Shown: positions 49,674 through 58,163 of the stretch, in pieces
Numbering within the stretch: position 1 is the first letter of the stretch
Layout of the letters: every line of letters begins with the position of its first letter
NCBI RefSeq assembly: GCF_001187555.1
Contig: NZ_LFIJ01000001.1
Span: 398,169-462,168, forward strand
Direction of reading: 5' to 3'
DNA from: Gilvimarinus polysaccharolyticus
GTDB lineage: Bacteria > Pseudomonadota > Gammaproteobacteria > Pseudomonadales > Cellvibrionaceae
Length of the DNA stretch: 64,000 bases
The notes under the pieces: model-generated
Seen by the model: only the letters and a program-made list of their open reading frames with translations
Told to the model about the DNA's origin: nothing
The model's database searches: none
Position numbers and translations under genes: made by a program

Positions 49674-50135
49674 TCATTATCGATGATACGTTAGTTCTTA
49701 TGCGGCGTTAAACTTACAGCGTGGGAGTTTTGTTGATAGGCTACTCCACGATAGCGTAGCCTGATCTGGCTGACTTAATTACCTAATACATTGATTTCTG
49801 CTTTCTTAGATGATTTTGCCGCTTTCTTTTCTTTTGCCGTTAAAAGGGGCTTCTTTTTAATATTTTTTTTGCTGTCTTGTCCTTTGCTGATTATATTCAC
49901 CTATCGTCATAAAAAAATTAACCTAAGATCGGTGTAAACTCATCGAAGGACAGTTTCTAGGTATTGGCAATAGTGTCATCTGTGGTGTCGATGCATAGGT
50001 ATAGCAGTATGGGCCTAATGATGGGCAACTGAAGACGATTCTTTTTAGTTACAGTGAAGTGTTATAACGCCATGATGCAAGGCTTTAAGTATTAGCTGCG
50101 AGATGCTTTTTTGCGATATAGGCTTAAGCTAAAAA
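49674..50135. other. Region between tetR and the CsrB-like RNA
   Basis: Besides the small Lys-rich reading frame at 49775-49900, no gene or repeat stands out. Confidence 0.5.
49775..49900 (-). CDS. Possible small Lys-rich protein, 41 aa
   Basis: A minus-strand frame with a GTG start at 49900 encodes 41 residues: NIISKGQDSKKNIKKKP, then LLTAKEKKAAKSSKKAEI and an INVLGN end. About 14 of 41 residues are Lys. Short basic proteins with a KKPLLT.KEKKAAK pattern are, from memory, a recurring uncharacterised group in gammaproteobacteria. No clear ribosome site is seen, and an in-frame stop directly precedes the GTG, so the start is uncertain. Confidence 0.45.
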   Translation of the reverse strand: MNIISKGQDSKKNIKKKPLLTAKEKKAAKSSKKAEINVLGN

Positions 50136-50136
50136 G

Positions 50137-50467
50137 GCAAAAAAAAGACCCACTTAACGTGAGCCTCTTATGCGATTAATACCTGTGTCATCCATGTAGG
50201 CTTGGGTACGTCCTTTACTGCTTATTGTTCCCGTGGCATCCGGCCTGGTTACCCTTTAGCTGCTGTTGGAGATTCTATGCTGTTCGGCGTCCTTGTGCCG
50301 AGCGACAAATCCTTGTCTCATCCAGATTGTTATCGTTATGTTCTTCCTTGGCCATTCCGTGGCATGACATCCATGTGCTTTGTCCTTAGCCTGCCGCTAG
50401 GCTAATGTTTTGTACGTGTGCATCCTGCGAACCTTCCTGGCCCTTGGTCATCCTTGTGGCGTCCCTG
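50137..50467 (-). ncRNA. CsrB/RsmZ-type CsrA-sequestering small RNA
   Basis: On the minus strand about 330 nt contain 15 GGA trinucleotides, where roughly five are expected by chance. Several match the CsrA/RsmA consensus: ACAAGGAUGA (GGA opposite 50451-50453), ACAUGGAUGU (50370) and ACAUGGAUGA (50191). Many are displayed in hairpin loops: CGGC-ACAAGGAC-GCCG (50285-50300), GACAA-GGAT-TTGTC (50304-50317), GCCA-CGGAA-TGGC (50351-50363) and GGC-CGGAT-GCC (50235-50245). A perfect TTAGCC/GGCTAA stem lies at 50386-50405. A U8 terminator ends the RNA and a GacA-like site lies upstream. Such RNAs titrate CsrA/RsmA and switch lifestyle and secreted-enzyme genes. The 5' end is estimated from a GATACT -10-like element. 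Confidence 0.85.
50139..50169 (-). terminator. Intrinsic terminator of the CsrB-like RNA
   Basis: In minus orientation AAGAGGCTCAC (50159-50169) pairs with GTGGGTCTTTT (50143-50153) over 11 positions, three of them G-U, around loop GTTAA. The U-run is eight residues (50139-50146). Confidence 0.85.
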
Positions 50468-50474
50468 TATTGCT

Positions 50475-50542
50475 AGTATCCCTAAAGTCGATATGTAGAG
50501 ATAGTCGCTATTAACGTTAGTTTTTGTGCGACATCTCTTACA
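50475..50542 (-). promoter_or_regulatory. GacA-type upstream activating sequence and promoter of the CsrB-like RNA
   Basis: In minus orientation TGTAAG-N6-CGCACA (50525-50542) matches the GacA/UvrY box TGTAAGN6CTTACA at 10 of 12 fixed positions. A GATACT -10-like hexamer lies at 50475-50480 with no good -35. The box centre is about 66 bp before the inferred start, close to the position known for Pseudomonas rsmY/rsmZ. Confidence 0.65.
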
Positions 50543-50591
50543 CGGAGTGTGACTTGTTTGTTACAAAATCAAGTATAAATGTGCATGTGGT

Positions 50592-52022
50592 CTATTTTAT
50601 TATCTTATAGCAGGGTTTATAGGTACTGCCGGGCAGCTTCATACGCCCTTGATCTTGAAAAGCCTGCAGCAGCTCATCAACCGGCTGCATAATGCTTGAT
50701 TCACCACAAATCTCAAATAAACCGTGCCTTTCAATGGCGCGAATCCCTTCGTCTTTAACGTTGCCCGCGACAATGCCCGAAAACGCTCGGCGCAAGTTTG
50801 CCGCTAAGGTGTGAGTCTCTTGATTTTTATGCAGGGCAAGTTTGCTCATGTTGGCGTGGGTGGGGGCAAACGGCTGCTGAAACAGCGGGGCGATTTTAAG
50901 CTGCCAATTAAAGTAGTAAGCGTCGTCGGTGTTTTTACGGAATGTGCGTACCTCGGCGATGCCCTGTTGCATAGTGCGGGCGACAGTTTCGGGGTCATCG
51001 ATAATAATTTGATAGCGTGACTGTGCCTCGGCCCCTAGGGTGCTGCTGATAAACTCATCAATTTGGGTAAAGTACGCAGCGCTAGAGGCCGGTCCGGTAA
51101 ATACCAACGGGAAGGGCAGGTTGGCATTATCGGGGTGCAGTAAAATCCCCAATAGATACAAAATCTCTTCGGCGGTACCAGCGCCACCTGGAAATACCAC
51201 AATACCGTGGCCGGCGCGAACAAACGCTTCTAGGCGTTTTTCGATATCGGGCATGATCGCCAGCTCGTTCACGATGGGGTTGGGAGCTTCGGCGGCAATA
51301 ATACCGGGTTCGGTAATGCCAATATAACGCCCTTGGCCGAGACGTTGTTTGGCGTGACCAATGGTCGCGCCCTTCATTGGTCCTTTCATGGCGCCAGGGC
51401 CACAGCCAGTGCATATGTCTAGGCCGCGCAAGCCCAGCTCGTAACCCACCTTTTTACTGTAGTCGTACTCGCCCACGCTGATCGAGTGACCACCCCAGCA
51501 GACGATAATGTTGGGATCGATATTGGGGCGAATAATGCGCGCGTTGCGCAGCATATGAAACACCGCATCGGTGCAGGCCTCGGCTGATAATTGGTTGTCT
51601 TGGTTGGCCAATTCACGAGTGTCAGCCATGCGGCGGTCACCGCTGGCAAAAATCACATCGCGTAACACGGCAAACAAGTGTTCGCTCACCCCGCGTATCA
51701 TTTTGCCATCGACAAACACGCTGGCCGGCGCCCCTTTAATATCAAGCTTAATGCCGCGCTCTTCTTGAATGACTTTAATATCAAAATTGGGATAACGCTC
51801 GAGCAGTTCTTTACCGTCATCGAGTGAGTTGCCACAGTTAAGCACGGCTAATGAGCAGCTACGAAACAGCTTATAAAGGCCGCTCTGGCTAATATCCAGT
51901 AACTTGGCAGCCTCGGTTTTAGACAAGATATTGAGCTGTTCTTGCGGAGCGATAATTGCATCGATGGTTTCGTGGTGATCGGTATGCTGGTCTGCGTGTT
52001 GATAGGGTTGATTGTGCTGCAT
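50592..52022 (-). CDS. ppnN: Pyrimidine/purine nucleotide 5'-monophosphate nucleosidase PpnN (LOG family)
   Basis: The 476-residue protein matches E. coli PpnN/YgdH over its length: an N-terminal regulatory domain, then a Rossmann LOG domain with CWGGHSISVGEY, ICTGCGPGAMKGPMKGA (203-219) and PGGAGTAEE (278-286), and a C-terminal domain with AFSGIVAGNVKDEGIRAIE. PpnN cleaves NMPs to base and ribose 5-phosphate and is activated by (p)ppGpp in E. coli, which links it to relA. A His-rich N-terminal tail (about 1-18) is unlike E. coli. Confidence 0.95.
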   Translation of the reverse strand: MQHNQPYQHADQHTDHHETIDAIIAPQEQLNILSKTEAAKLLDISQSGLYKLFRSCSLAVLNCGNSLDDGKELLERYPNFDIKVIQEERGIKLDIKGAPASVFVDGKMIRGVSEHLFAVLRDVIFASGDRRMADTRELANQDNQLSAEACTDAVFHMLRNARIIRPNIDPNIIVCWGGHSISVGEYDYSKKVGYELGLRGLDICTGCGPGAMKGPMKGATIGHAKQRLGQGRYIGITEPGIIAAEAPNPIVNELAIMPDIEKRLEAFVRAGHGIVVFPGGAGTAEEILYLLGILLHPDNANLPFPLVFTGPASSAAYFTQIDEFISSTLGAEAQSRYQIIIDDPETVARTMQQGIAEVRTFRKNTDDAYYFNWQLKIAPLFQQPFAPTHANMSKLALHKNQETHTLAANLRRAFSGIVAGNVKDEGIRAIERHGLFEICGESSIMQPVDELLQAFQDQGRMKLPGSTYKPCYKIIK

Positions 52023-52379
52023 TGAATCTTGTTCCTTCCTACTGGCGCCAATGTATGGCGGTGACTACAGCCGTGGGTTATGGGCCCGTGCTCTATACTG
52101 AAAATTGTTTAAGTGGTCAGTGTACCCCAGATTGGCTCGATTCGGATGGGGTTTGCGGTGGCCCGGTCTTGGTGCACTACTGTTGGCAGCCAACTCTTGC
52201 ACAAAATCGGTGCGCGATTCTGATGCAAAACACGCAATGATTCATTTTGGTGCGCGCCTGTGGGCAAGCTCTTGTGGTATGGGGCTTTAACGTCTAGTGC
52301 GGTTGGCATAGATCTTGATCGTTTGATTGCAATAATAGGTTAAGCCAATTCGCTTAGCCGCCAACCAGAGCGAGAACTT
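52023..52379. other. Intergenic region between ppnN and the urease operon
   Basis: No gene, repeat or known operator is visible. It should contain the ppnN and urease promoters; I see no clear NtrC- or sigma-54-type element. Confidence 0.45.
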
Positions 52380-53297
52380 GTGCCCCAGCCCACCTGTGCT
52401 GTCGCCATAACCGACACCGATCACGCCTCGCTAGTCGCTGGCCCCCAAGTGGTGCGGCAATGGCGTGCTGCTATCGATATCGAGTTGGCCGAGCGAGCCG
52501 GTCGCACCGCTTTAATGCGCGCACGGCACCAAGGTCCGCTGCGTATTCAGCGTGTTTTTTACCCCGAGACTAACGGTTGTGCTCATGTCTACCTGCTGCA
52601 TCCACCCGGTGGTTTGGTGGTGGGCGATGAACTGCTGATCTCGTTGCACGCAGCAACCGCTGCGCACGGGTTGTTGACGACGCCATCGGCAGGAAAAATT
52701 TATACCGTACATGGCTTGCGGCACAGTGATGCGGCGACCACGCAAACCCAGAGTGTTAGCTTAACCCTTGATGCCGGTTCTATCTGTGAGTGGTTGCCGC
52801 AAGAAACCATCGTTTTTAATGGCGCTAATGCGCGTCTTAATACCCACGTTAAGGCCGCCGCTGGGGCATTATTTTGTGTCTGGGATATAGTTTGCTTGGG
52901 GCGTCCGGCGAGTGATGAGACTTTTGATGATGGCGTGGTGGAGCAAGTGCTACAGATCCACATCGATGATCGGCCGGTGTTAATTGAGCGCAACCGAATC
53001 GCCGGTGGTGAGCCGTTTATGCAAGCGCCGTGGGGCTTACAGGGGGCGGGTAGTTTTGGCACCTTGGTGGCCAGTGTCAGTTTGAGTCGCGACCAAGTCG
53101 ATGCTTTGCTGGAAGATTTAAATCATCGTTGGCCCAATGCTAAATGGGGGCTAACACAAAAAAAGCAGTTGTTTATCGCCCGCTATTTAGGCCCAAGTGC
53201 GGCTGAGTGTCGCTACGGTTTTATTGTGATCTGGACATTATTGCGTCCGCTTATGCTCGATTGTGAAGCAGTAGAGCCACGAATTTGGAACACATAA
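52380..53297 (+). CDS. ureD: Urease accessory protein UreD
   Basis: The 305-residue protein starts at a GTG and shows UreD/UreH features: MRARHQGPLRIQRVFYPE, HVYLLHPPGGLVVGDEL, LLTTPSAGKIYT and EWLPQETIVFNGA. It scaffolds the UreD-UreF-UreG complex that inserts nickel into apo-urease. It opens the operon ureDABCEFG, with 52 nt before ureA. Confidence 0.94.
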   Translation: MPQPTCAVAITDTDHASLVAGPQVVRQWRAAIDIELAERAGRTALMRARHQGPLRIQRVFYPETNGCAHVYLLHPPGGLVVGDELLISLHAATAAHGLLTTPSAGKIYTVHGLRHSDAATTQTQSVSLTLDAGSICEWLPQETIVFNGANARLNTHVKAAAGALFCVWDIVCLGRPASDETFDDGVVEQVLQIHIDDRPVLIERNRIAGGEPFMQAPWGLQGAGSFGTLVASVSLSRDQVDALLEDLNHRWPNAKWGLTQKKQLFIARYLGPSAAECRYGFIVIWTLLRPLMLDCEAVEPRIWNT

Positions 53298-53349
53298 AGA
53301 TGGCGCGTTTTGCGTATCTTTATGATCGACCTATTGATAGGAGAGAACT

Positions 53350-53652
53350 GTGGAATTAACACCCAGAGACAAAGACAAATTATTGTTGTTTACCGCTGCA
53401 CTGTTGGCCGAGCGGCGTAAAAACCGTGGGGTTAAGCTCAACTACCCAGAATCGATTGCTTATATTAGCGCTGAGATTATGGAGGGCGCACGCGATGGTA
53501 AAACTGTGGCTGAGCTGATGGATCACGGCCGTCAAATTTTGCGTCGAGAAGACGTTATGGACGGTATTGCCGAGATGGTGCACGAGGTGCAAGTCGAGGC
53601 GACTTTCCCCGATGGTACTAAGCTTGTCACTGTTCACAATCCCATTGTTTAG
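53350..53652 (+). CDS. ureA: Urease gamma subunit
   Basis: The 100-residue protein is the standard gamma subunit, [23 protein letters not shown] through VHNPIV. Its GTG start has AGGAGAG upstream. It is the smallest structural subunit of the (alpha-beta-gamma)3 urease, and ureB begins 9 nt after its stop. Confidence 0.97.
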   Translation: MELTPRDKDKLLLFTAALLAERRKNRGVKLNYPESIAYISAEIMEGARDGKTVAELMDHGRQILRREDVMDGIAEMVHEVQVEATFPDGTKLVTVHNPIV

Positions 53653-53661
53653 GAGGCGCTT

Positions 53662-53967
53662 ATGATTCCCGGAGAGTACGATATTTTGCCTGGCGAGATC
53701 GAATTAAACCCCGGTCGCGAAACCGTAACCCTCAGTATTTCTAACAGTGGTGACCGCCCAGTACAGGTGGGCTCGCACTATCATTTTTACGAGGTAAACG
53801 CCGCGCTTAATTTTGAGCGCGACCAAGCCCGCGGGTTTCGTTTAAACATAGCCGCCGGCACCGCCGTGCGTTTTGAGCCTGGTCAAACTCGCGATGTTGA
53901 GCTGGTAGCACTGGAAGGCGCGCGCACAGTGTATGGGTTTCGCGGCGACATAATGGGGGAGCTATAA
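53662..53967 (+). CDS. ureB: Urease beta subunit
   Basis: The 101-residue protein has the beta-subunit signature [38 protein letters not shown] and the C-terminal [15 protein letters not shown] precedes the ATG. The ureC start lies 1 nt after its stop. Confidence 0.97.
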   Translation: MIPGEYDILPGEIELNPGRETVTLSISNSGDRPVQVGSHYHFYEVNAALNFERDQARGFRLNIAAGTAVRFEPGQTRDVELVALEGARTVYGFRGDIMGEL

Positions 53968-53968
53968 C

Positions 53969-55672
53969 ATGGCGACAATAAACCGGCGAGCTTACGCTGA
54001 TATGTATGGCCCCACCACTGGGGATAAAGTTCGCTTAGGTGATACCGAGCTGTGGCTAGAGGTTGAGCGCGATTACACTCGTTACGGTGAAGAAGTAAAA
54101 TTTGGTGGCGGCAAGGTAATCCGCGACGGTATGGGGCAATCTCAAGCCAGCTGTTTTGATACCCCGGACACGGTGATTACCAACGCCCTTATTTTGGATC
54201 ACTGGGGCGTGGTAAAGGCCGATGTGGCGATTACCGCTGGCCGCATTAGCGCTATTGGTAAAGCAGGCAACCCAGATATTCAATCCGAAGTGGACATTGT
54301 GATTGGCCCCGGCACCGAAATTATTGCCGGTGAAGGCCAGATATTAACCGCCGGCGGTATTGATGCGCACATCCACTTTATTTGCCCACAGCAAATAGAG
54401 GAGGCATTAATGAGCGGCATCACCACCATGATTGGTGGTGGCACGGGTCCCGCTACCGGCACTAATGCCACCACTTGCACTCCTGGCCCCTGGCACATTA
54501 GCAAAATGTTGCAAGCGGTAGAAAGCTTTCCCATGAACATCGGTTTGTTAGGCAAGGGCAACGCCAGCCTACCGATCGCCCTAGAGGAGCAATTAGAGGC
54601 GGGCGCACTCGGATTAAAGCTGCACGAAGATTGGGGCACGACGCCGGCGAGTATTGATAACTGTTTAAGTGTTGCCGAAAGGTATGATGTACAAGTGGCG
54701 ATTCATACCGACACCTTGAATGAGTCGGGCTTTGTTGAAGACACTATCGCCGCGTTTGCCGGCCGCACCATTCACACCTACCACACCGAGGGTGCCGGCG
54801 GCGGTCATGCGCCCGATATTATTAAAGCCTGCGGCTTGGATAACGTTTTGCCGTCGTCCACCAATCCGACTCGGCCCTATACAGTAAACACCATCGACGA
54901 GCACTTGGATATGTTGATGGTGTGCCATCACCTTGACCCCAATATTCCAGAGGACGTCGCCTTTGCCGATTCGCGTATTCGCAAAGAAACCATTGCCGCC
55001 GAAGATATTTTGCACGACTTAGGCGCGTTCTCGATGATCAGCTCAGACTCGCAAGCTATGGGGCGGGTGGGTGAGGTGGTGTGCCGCACTTGGCAAACAG
55101 CACATAAAATGCGAGTGCAGCGCGGCGCACTGCCGGGCGAGACCAGCAGTGTCGATAATTTCAGGGCCAAACGTTACATTGCCAAATACACCATAAACCC
55201 TGCAGTGGCTCATGGTATTTCTCACGAGGTTGGCTCTATTGAAGTGGGGAAGCTGGCCGATATCGTACTTTGGAAACCGGCGTTTTTTGGTATTAAACCT
55301 TCGTTAATTATTAAAGGTGGAGCTATTGCCGCCGCGCCTATGGGCGATCCTAATGCGTCTATCCCAACACCGCAGCCGGTACACTACCGGCCGATGTTTG
55401 GTGCCTACGGCCGCGCCTGTACTGGCACCAGCGTTAGCTTTGTCAGTCAAGCGGCGCTGGATGCTGGTATCGCAGGGTCGCTTGAATTAGAGCGACGTTT
55501 AGTGGCGGTGAAAAACTGCCGCTCGGTGACCAAAGCCGATATGCGCCTAAACGACTACCAGCCCCATATGGAAGTCGATCCGCAAACCTATGAGGTGCGC
55601 GCCGATGGCCAGCTGTTGACTTGCGAGCCGGCCAGCGAGCTACCTTTAGCACAGCGTTACAGTCTATTTTAA
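53969..55672 (+). CDS. ureC: Urease alpha (catalytic) subunit
   Basis: The 567-residue catalytic subunit keeps every nickel-site residue at the classical Klebsiella numbering: H134 and H136 (GIDAHIHF), carbamylated K217 (LGLKLHEDW), H246 (VAIHTDTL), H272 ([10 protein letters not shown]) and D360 ([12 protein letters not shown]). The flap His H320 is in VCHHLDP. It hydrolyses urea to ammonia and carbamate in the cytoplasm. Confidence 0.98.
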   Translation: MATINRRAYADMYGPTTGDKVRLGDTELWLEVERDYTRYGEEVKFGGGKVIRDGMGQSQASCFDTPDTVITNALILDHWGVVKADVAITAGRISAIGKAGNPDIQSEVDIVIGPGTEIIAGEGQILTAGGIDAHIHFICPQQIEEALMSGITTMIGGGTGPATGTNATTCTPGPWHISKMLQAVESFPMNIGLLGKGNASLPIALEEQLEAGALGLKLHEDWGTTPASIDNCLSVAERYDVQVAIHTDTLNESGFVEDTIAAFAGRTIHTYHTEGAGGGHAPDIIKACGLDNVLPSSTNPTRPYTVNTIDEHLDMLMVCHHLDPNIPEDVAFADSRIRKETIAAEDILHDLGAFSMISSDSQAMGRVGEVVCRTWQTAHKMRVQRGALPGETSSVDNFRAKRYIAKYTINPAVAHGISHEVGSIEVGKLADIVLWKPAFFGIKPSLIIKGGAIAAAPMGDPNASIPTPQPVHYRPMFGAYGRACTGTSVSFVSQAALDAGIAGSLELERRLVAVKNCRSVTKADMRLNDYQPHMEVDPQTYEVRADGQLLTCEPASELPLAQRYSLF

Positions 55673-55681
55673 GTGGTGATT

Positions 55682-56176
55682 ATGTTAGAAGCTTATAGTG
55701 TGAAACAACAGGCAAGTGCTGCTGCGCTACTGGAAGTAGAAGCCAGTTTTGAGCAGCGACAAAAGAGTCGCTACCGCACTAGCACCCGCTGCGGGCAGCC
55801 ACTGGGGTGGTTTCTAGAGCGTGGTCATGTGCTGCTCGATGGCGAGGTGCTAGAGTGTAGTGATGGTCAGCAAGTTCGTGTGGTCGCGGCATTGGAGCCT
55901 GTGAGTCAGGTGAGCAGTGATGATGCTTTGGCGCTCACTCGGGCGGCCTATCATTTGGGCAATCGCCATATGCCGTTACAGATTGGTGCTGGTTTTTTAC
56001 GTTACCAACACGATCACGTGTTAGACCTTATGGTGGAAGGCTTAGGCCTTAAAGTCAGCTTCGAGCAGCAGCCTTTTCAGCCCGAAAACGGTGCTTACCA
56101 CGGTAAGAGCCACGGTCATGCACATTCTCACACTCACTCTCATGAACATAGCCACGGCGCGGAGCACGGCCACTAA
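55682..56176 (+). CDS. ureE: Urease nickel chaperone UreE
   Basis: ATG at 55682 gives 164 residues; in-frame GTG codons lie 6 and 9 nt upstream. It has the UreE peptide-binding and metal-binding domains ([49 protein letters not shown]). A C-terminal tail holds about 11 His in 25 residues (for example [16 protein letters not shown]), which should bind several nickel ions. Its stop overlaps the ureF start (TAATG). Confidence 0.94.
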   Translation: MLEAYSVKQQASAAALLEVEASFEQRQKSRYRTSTRCGQPLGWFLERGHVLLDGEVLECSDGQQVRVVAALEPVSQVSSDDALALTRAAYHLGNRHMPLQIGAGFLRYQHDHVLDLMVEGLGLKVSFEQQPFQPENGAYHGKSHGHAHSHTHSHEHSHGAEHGH

Positions 56177-56844
56177 TGTCCGGCTCGTTATTGCATCTGC
56201 TGCACTTGGTTAGCCCCGCTTTGCCGGTGGGCGCTTACGCGTACTCGCAAGGCTTGGAGTACGCCATCGACAGCGGTTGGGCCGGTGATGAAGCCGCGCT
56301 GCAAGATTGGATCGCGCAGGTGATGAGTCACAGCTTAGGCCAATTAGATGTCCCGGTATTGCGCCGTGTGTATAGCGCGTGGCAAGCGGGAGATTTAGCC
56401 GAGGTAAATCACTGGAATGATTTTGTTCTGGCTTGCCGTGAAACCCAAGAGTTGTTGCTTGAAGATGAACAGCTGGGCATTGCCTTGGGGCGCTTGTTGG
56501 AATCGTTACAAATCGAGCAAGCCCGGCGCGTTAATTTTTTTGCCCCACCCAGTTATCTAACTTTGTTTGCGTTAGCCGGTAGCCACTGGCAGGTGAGTGT
56601 TGATGAGTTGGCTCGAGGTTTTGTCTGGAGCTGGCTGGAAAATCAAGTGGCAGCAGCGACCAAAATTGTGCCGCTTGGGCAAACCCGAGCGCAACAGTTA
56701 TTAGTGGCGTTAATGCCTGCTGTCGATGACGTGTGCGAGCGAGCAAAAACACTCACAGATGATGAGCTGGGTCTGAGTTTACCAGGCTTAGCGATGGCCT
56801 CGTGCTTGCACGAGCGTCAGTACACGCGTCTGTTTCGATCATAA
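56176..56844 (+). CDS. ureF: Urease accessory protein UreF
   Basis: The 222-residue all-helical protein has [21 protein letters not shown] at the N-terminus and [21 protein letters not shown] plus [21 protein letters not shown] at the C-terminus. It gates GTP hydrolysis by UreG. Start coupled to ureE by overlap. Confidence 0.95.
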   Translation: MSGSLLHLLHLVSPALPVGAYAYSQGLEYAIDSGWAGDEAALQDWIAQVMSHSLGQLDVPVLRRVYSAWQAGDLAEVNHWNDFVLACRETQELLLEDEQLGIALGRLLESLQIEQARRVNFFAPPSYLTLFALAGSHWQVSVDELARGFVWSWLENQVAAATKIVPLGQTRAQQLLVALMPAVDDVCERAKTLTDDELGLSLPGLAMASCLHERQYTRLFRS

Positions 56845-56859
56845 TGAAGGACAAATAGT

Positions 56860-57477
56860 ATGAACAAGCCAGCCTTGCGTTTAGGTATTGGGGGCCCTGT
56901 TGGGTCGGGTAAAACGGCGTTGGTAAAGAGCCTTTGTGCGCATTTAAAAGATGTTTACAACATTGCGGTGATTACTAACGATATTTATACCCGCGAAGAC
57001 GCCGAGTTTTTACAGCGTCACGAGGCGTTAGCCGATGATCGTATTATCGGGGTTGAGACGGGTGGTTGCCCGCACACGGCAATTCGTGAAGATGCCTCTA
57101 TGAACTTGTCGGCGGTAGCTGAGCTGCAAGAGCGCCATCCGGGGCTCGATGTAATTTTAATTGAAAGTGGTGGTGATAACTTGGCCGCCACCTTTAGTCC
57201 TGAGCTTTCGGACTTAACCCTGTATGTGATCGATGTCTCAGCCGGCGATAAAATTCCACGTAAAGGTGGGCCCGGTATCACTAAATCTGATTTGCTGATT
57301 ATCAATAAAATCGATTTAGCCCCAATGGTTGGTGCCGACCTTGGGGTGATGGATCGCGACGCAAAAAAAATGCGCGGTGATAAACCTTTTTTGTTTACCA
57401 ATTTAAAAGATGAAACAGGTGTGGCTGAGGTCATTGCCTTTATAGAAAGCGCGGGCATGTTGACTCGCTCCGCTTAA
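56860..57477 (+). CDS. ureG: Urease accessory GTPase UreG
   Basis: The 205-residue SIMIBI GTPase shows the P-loop [41 protein letters not shown] with the CPH nickel motif, [13 protein letters not shown] and the base-specificity NKIDLA. It delivers nickel to urease on GTP hydrolysis. Confidence 0.97.
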   Translation: MNKPALRLGIGGPVGSGKTALVKSLCAHLKDVYNIAVITNDIYTREDAEFLQRHEALADDRIIGVETGGCPHTAIREDASMNLSAVAELQERHPGLDVILIESGGDNLAATFSPELSDLTLYVIDVSAGDKIPRKGGPGITKSDLLIINKIDLAPMVGADLGVMDRDAKKMRGDKPFLFTNLKDETGVAEVIAFIESAGMLTRSA

Positions 57478-57520
57478 GCTCACTGAACAATATGGTTGTT
57501 ATAAATAGATGGAGATGTTT

Positions 57521-57742
57521 ATGAAGTTGATAAAACAAAGTTTGGCTTTTTGTGCCGCTTTAATGGTTTCGTCGTTGGCATTGGCTCACCCGCATCACGA
57601 TGCGCACGTGTCCGATCACATTCATTTTTCGGTGATTAGTCTTGTGTTGGTTGGCATTGCATTGGTCGGTTACTTTGTGTTCTTTCGCAAAGGGCGAGAT
57701 CAGTCCGAAGTGCGTCACGAGCAACCACGCAATCGTGATTAA
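57521..57742 (+). CDS. Small His-rich single-pass membrane protein at end of urease operon
   Basis: ATG at 57521 with GGAG 6 nt upstream gives 73 residues; an in-frame ATG at 57509 is less likely. It has a signal peptide (about 1-22, SSLALA), then HPHHDAHVSDHIHF with seven His in 14 residues, one TM segment (ISLVLVGIALVGYFVFF) and a short charged tail. I know no named family. Its position after ureG, before the operon terminator, and the exposed His cluster suggest metal (nickel or zinc) binding in the periplasm by inference. Confidence 0.75.
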   Translation: MKLIKQSLAFCAALMVSSLALAHPHHDAHVSDHIHFSVISLVLVGIALVGYFVFFRKGRDQSEVRHEQPRNRD

Positions 57743-58163
57743 TAACTGCTGGGCCTAAATGACTTATAGGCCGTGCTTTTTGCGAGCTAGCGCAGGTTAT
57801 AGATGTGCTAGCTCGCCTTTTTTTACGACTTAATGGCAAAGCCGTATAAGAGGCTTTGTTGTATGCTCTAGAGCTAACGGCTTTAAACTCCCTGGTAAGC
57901 AACAATTTGGCAATGCCCAACAAATGTTAGCTGTACCTTGTTAACCCTCGTGTTGACCACTTTAGATCAAATAATCACCGTCGAACCACGATACGCTGAG
58001 CATGGTTAAAGCCAGGCTGATTATTGCCTATGCGCTATTTGTTAAATTATGTGTAAATGTTTACCAGCACCTGCGAGTTTTGGGTAACTTCGTTATACTC
58101 TGCGACCATTGCCGCCGTGTAATGGCGCAACGTGACTTTTTACAAATATATAAGGGAGCTGGT
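57743..58163. other. Intergenic region after the urease operon
   Basis: It contains the operon terminator. The remaining 340 nt show no gene; an upstream in-frame extension of the FG-GAP gene to 58002 is open but lacks a ribosome site. Confidence 0.5.
57782..57824 (+). terminator. Intrinsic terminator of the urease operon
   Basis: GCGAGCTAGC (57782-57791) pairs with GCTAGCTCGC (57807-57816), extendable to 12 bp with a G-U pair, and is followed by seven T residues. Confidence 0.92.

Noticed and set aside
50202-50405. 67-codon plus-strand reading frame
   Set aside because: It lies entirely antisense to the CsrB-like RNA. Its content follows the TCC repeats that are GGA motifs on the other strand, and it has no ribosome site.
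58002-58163. 54-residue extension of the FG-GAP lipoprotein
   Set aside because: It would bury the lipoprotein signal; ATG 58164 has a good ribosome site directly before it.
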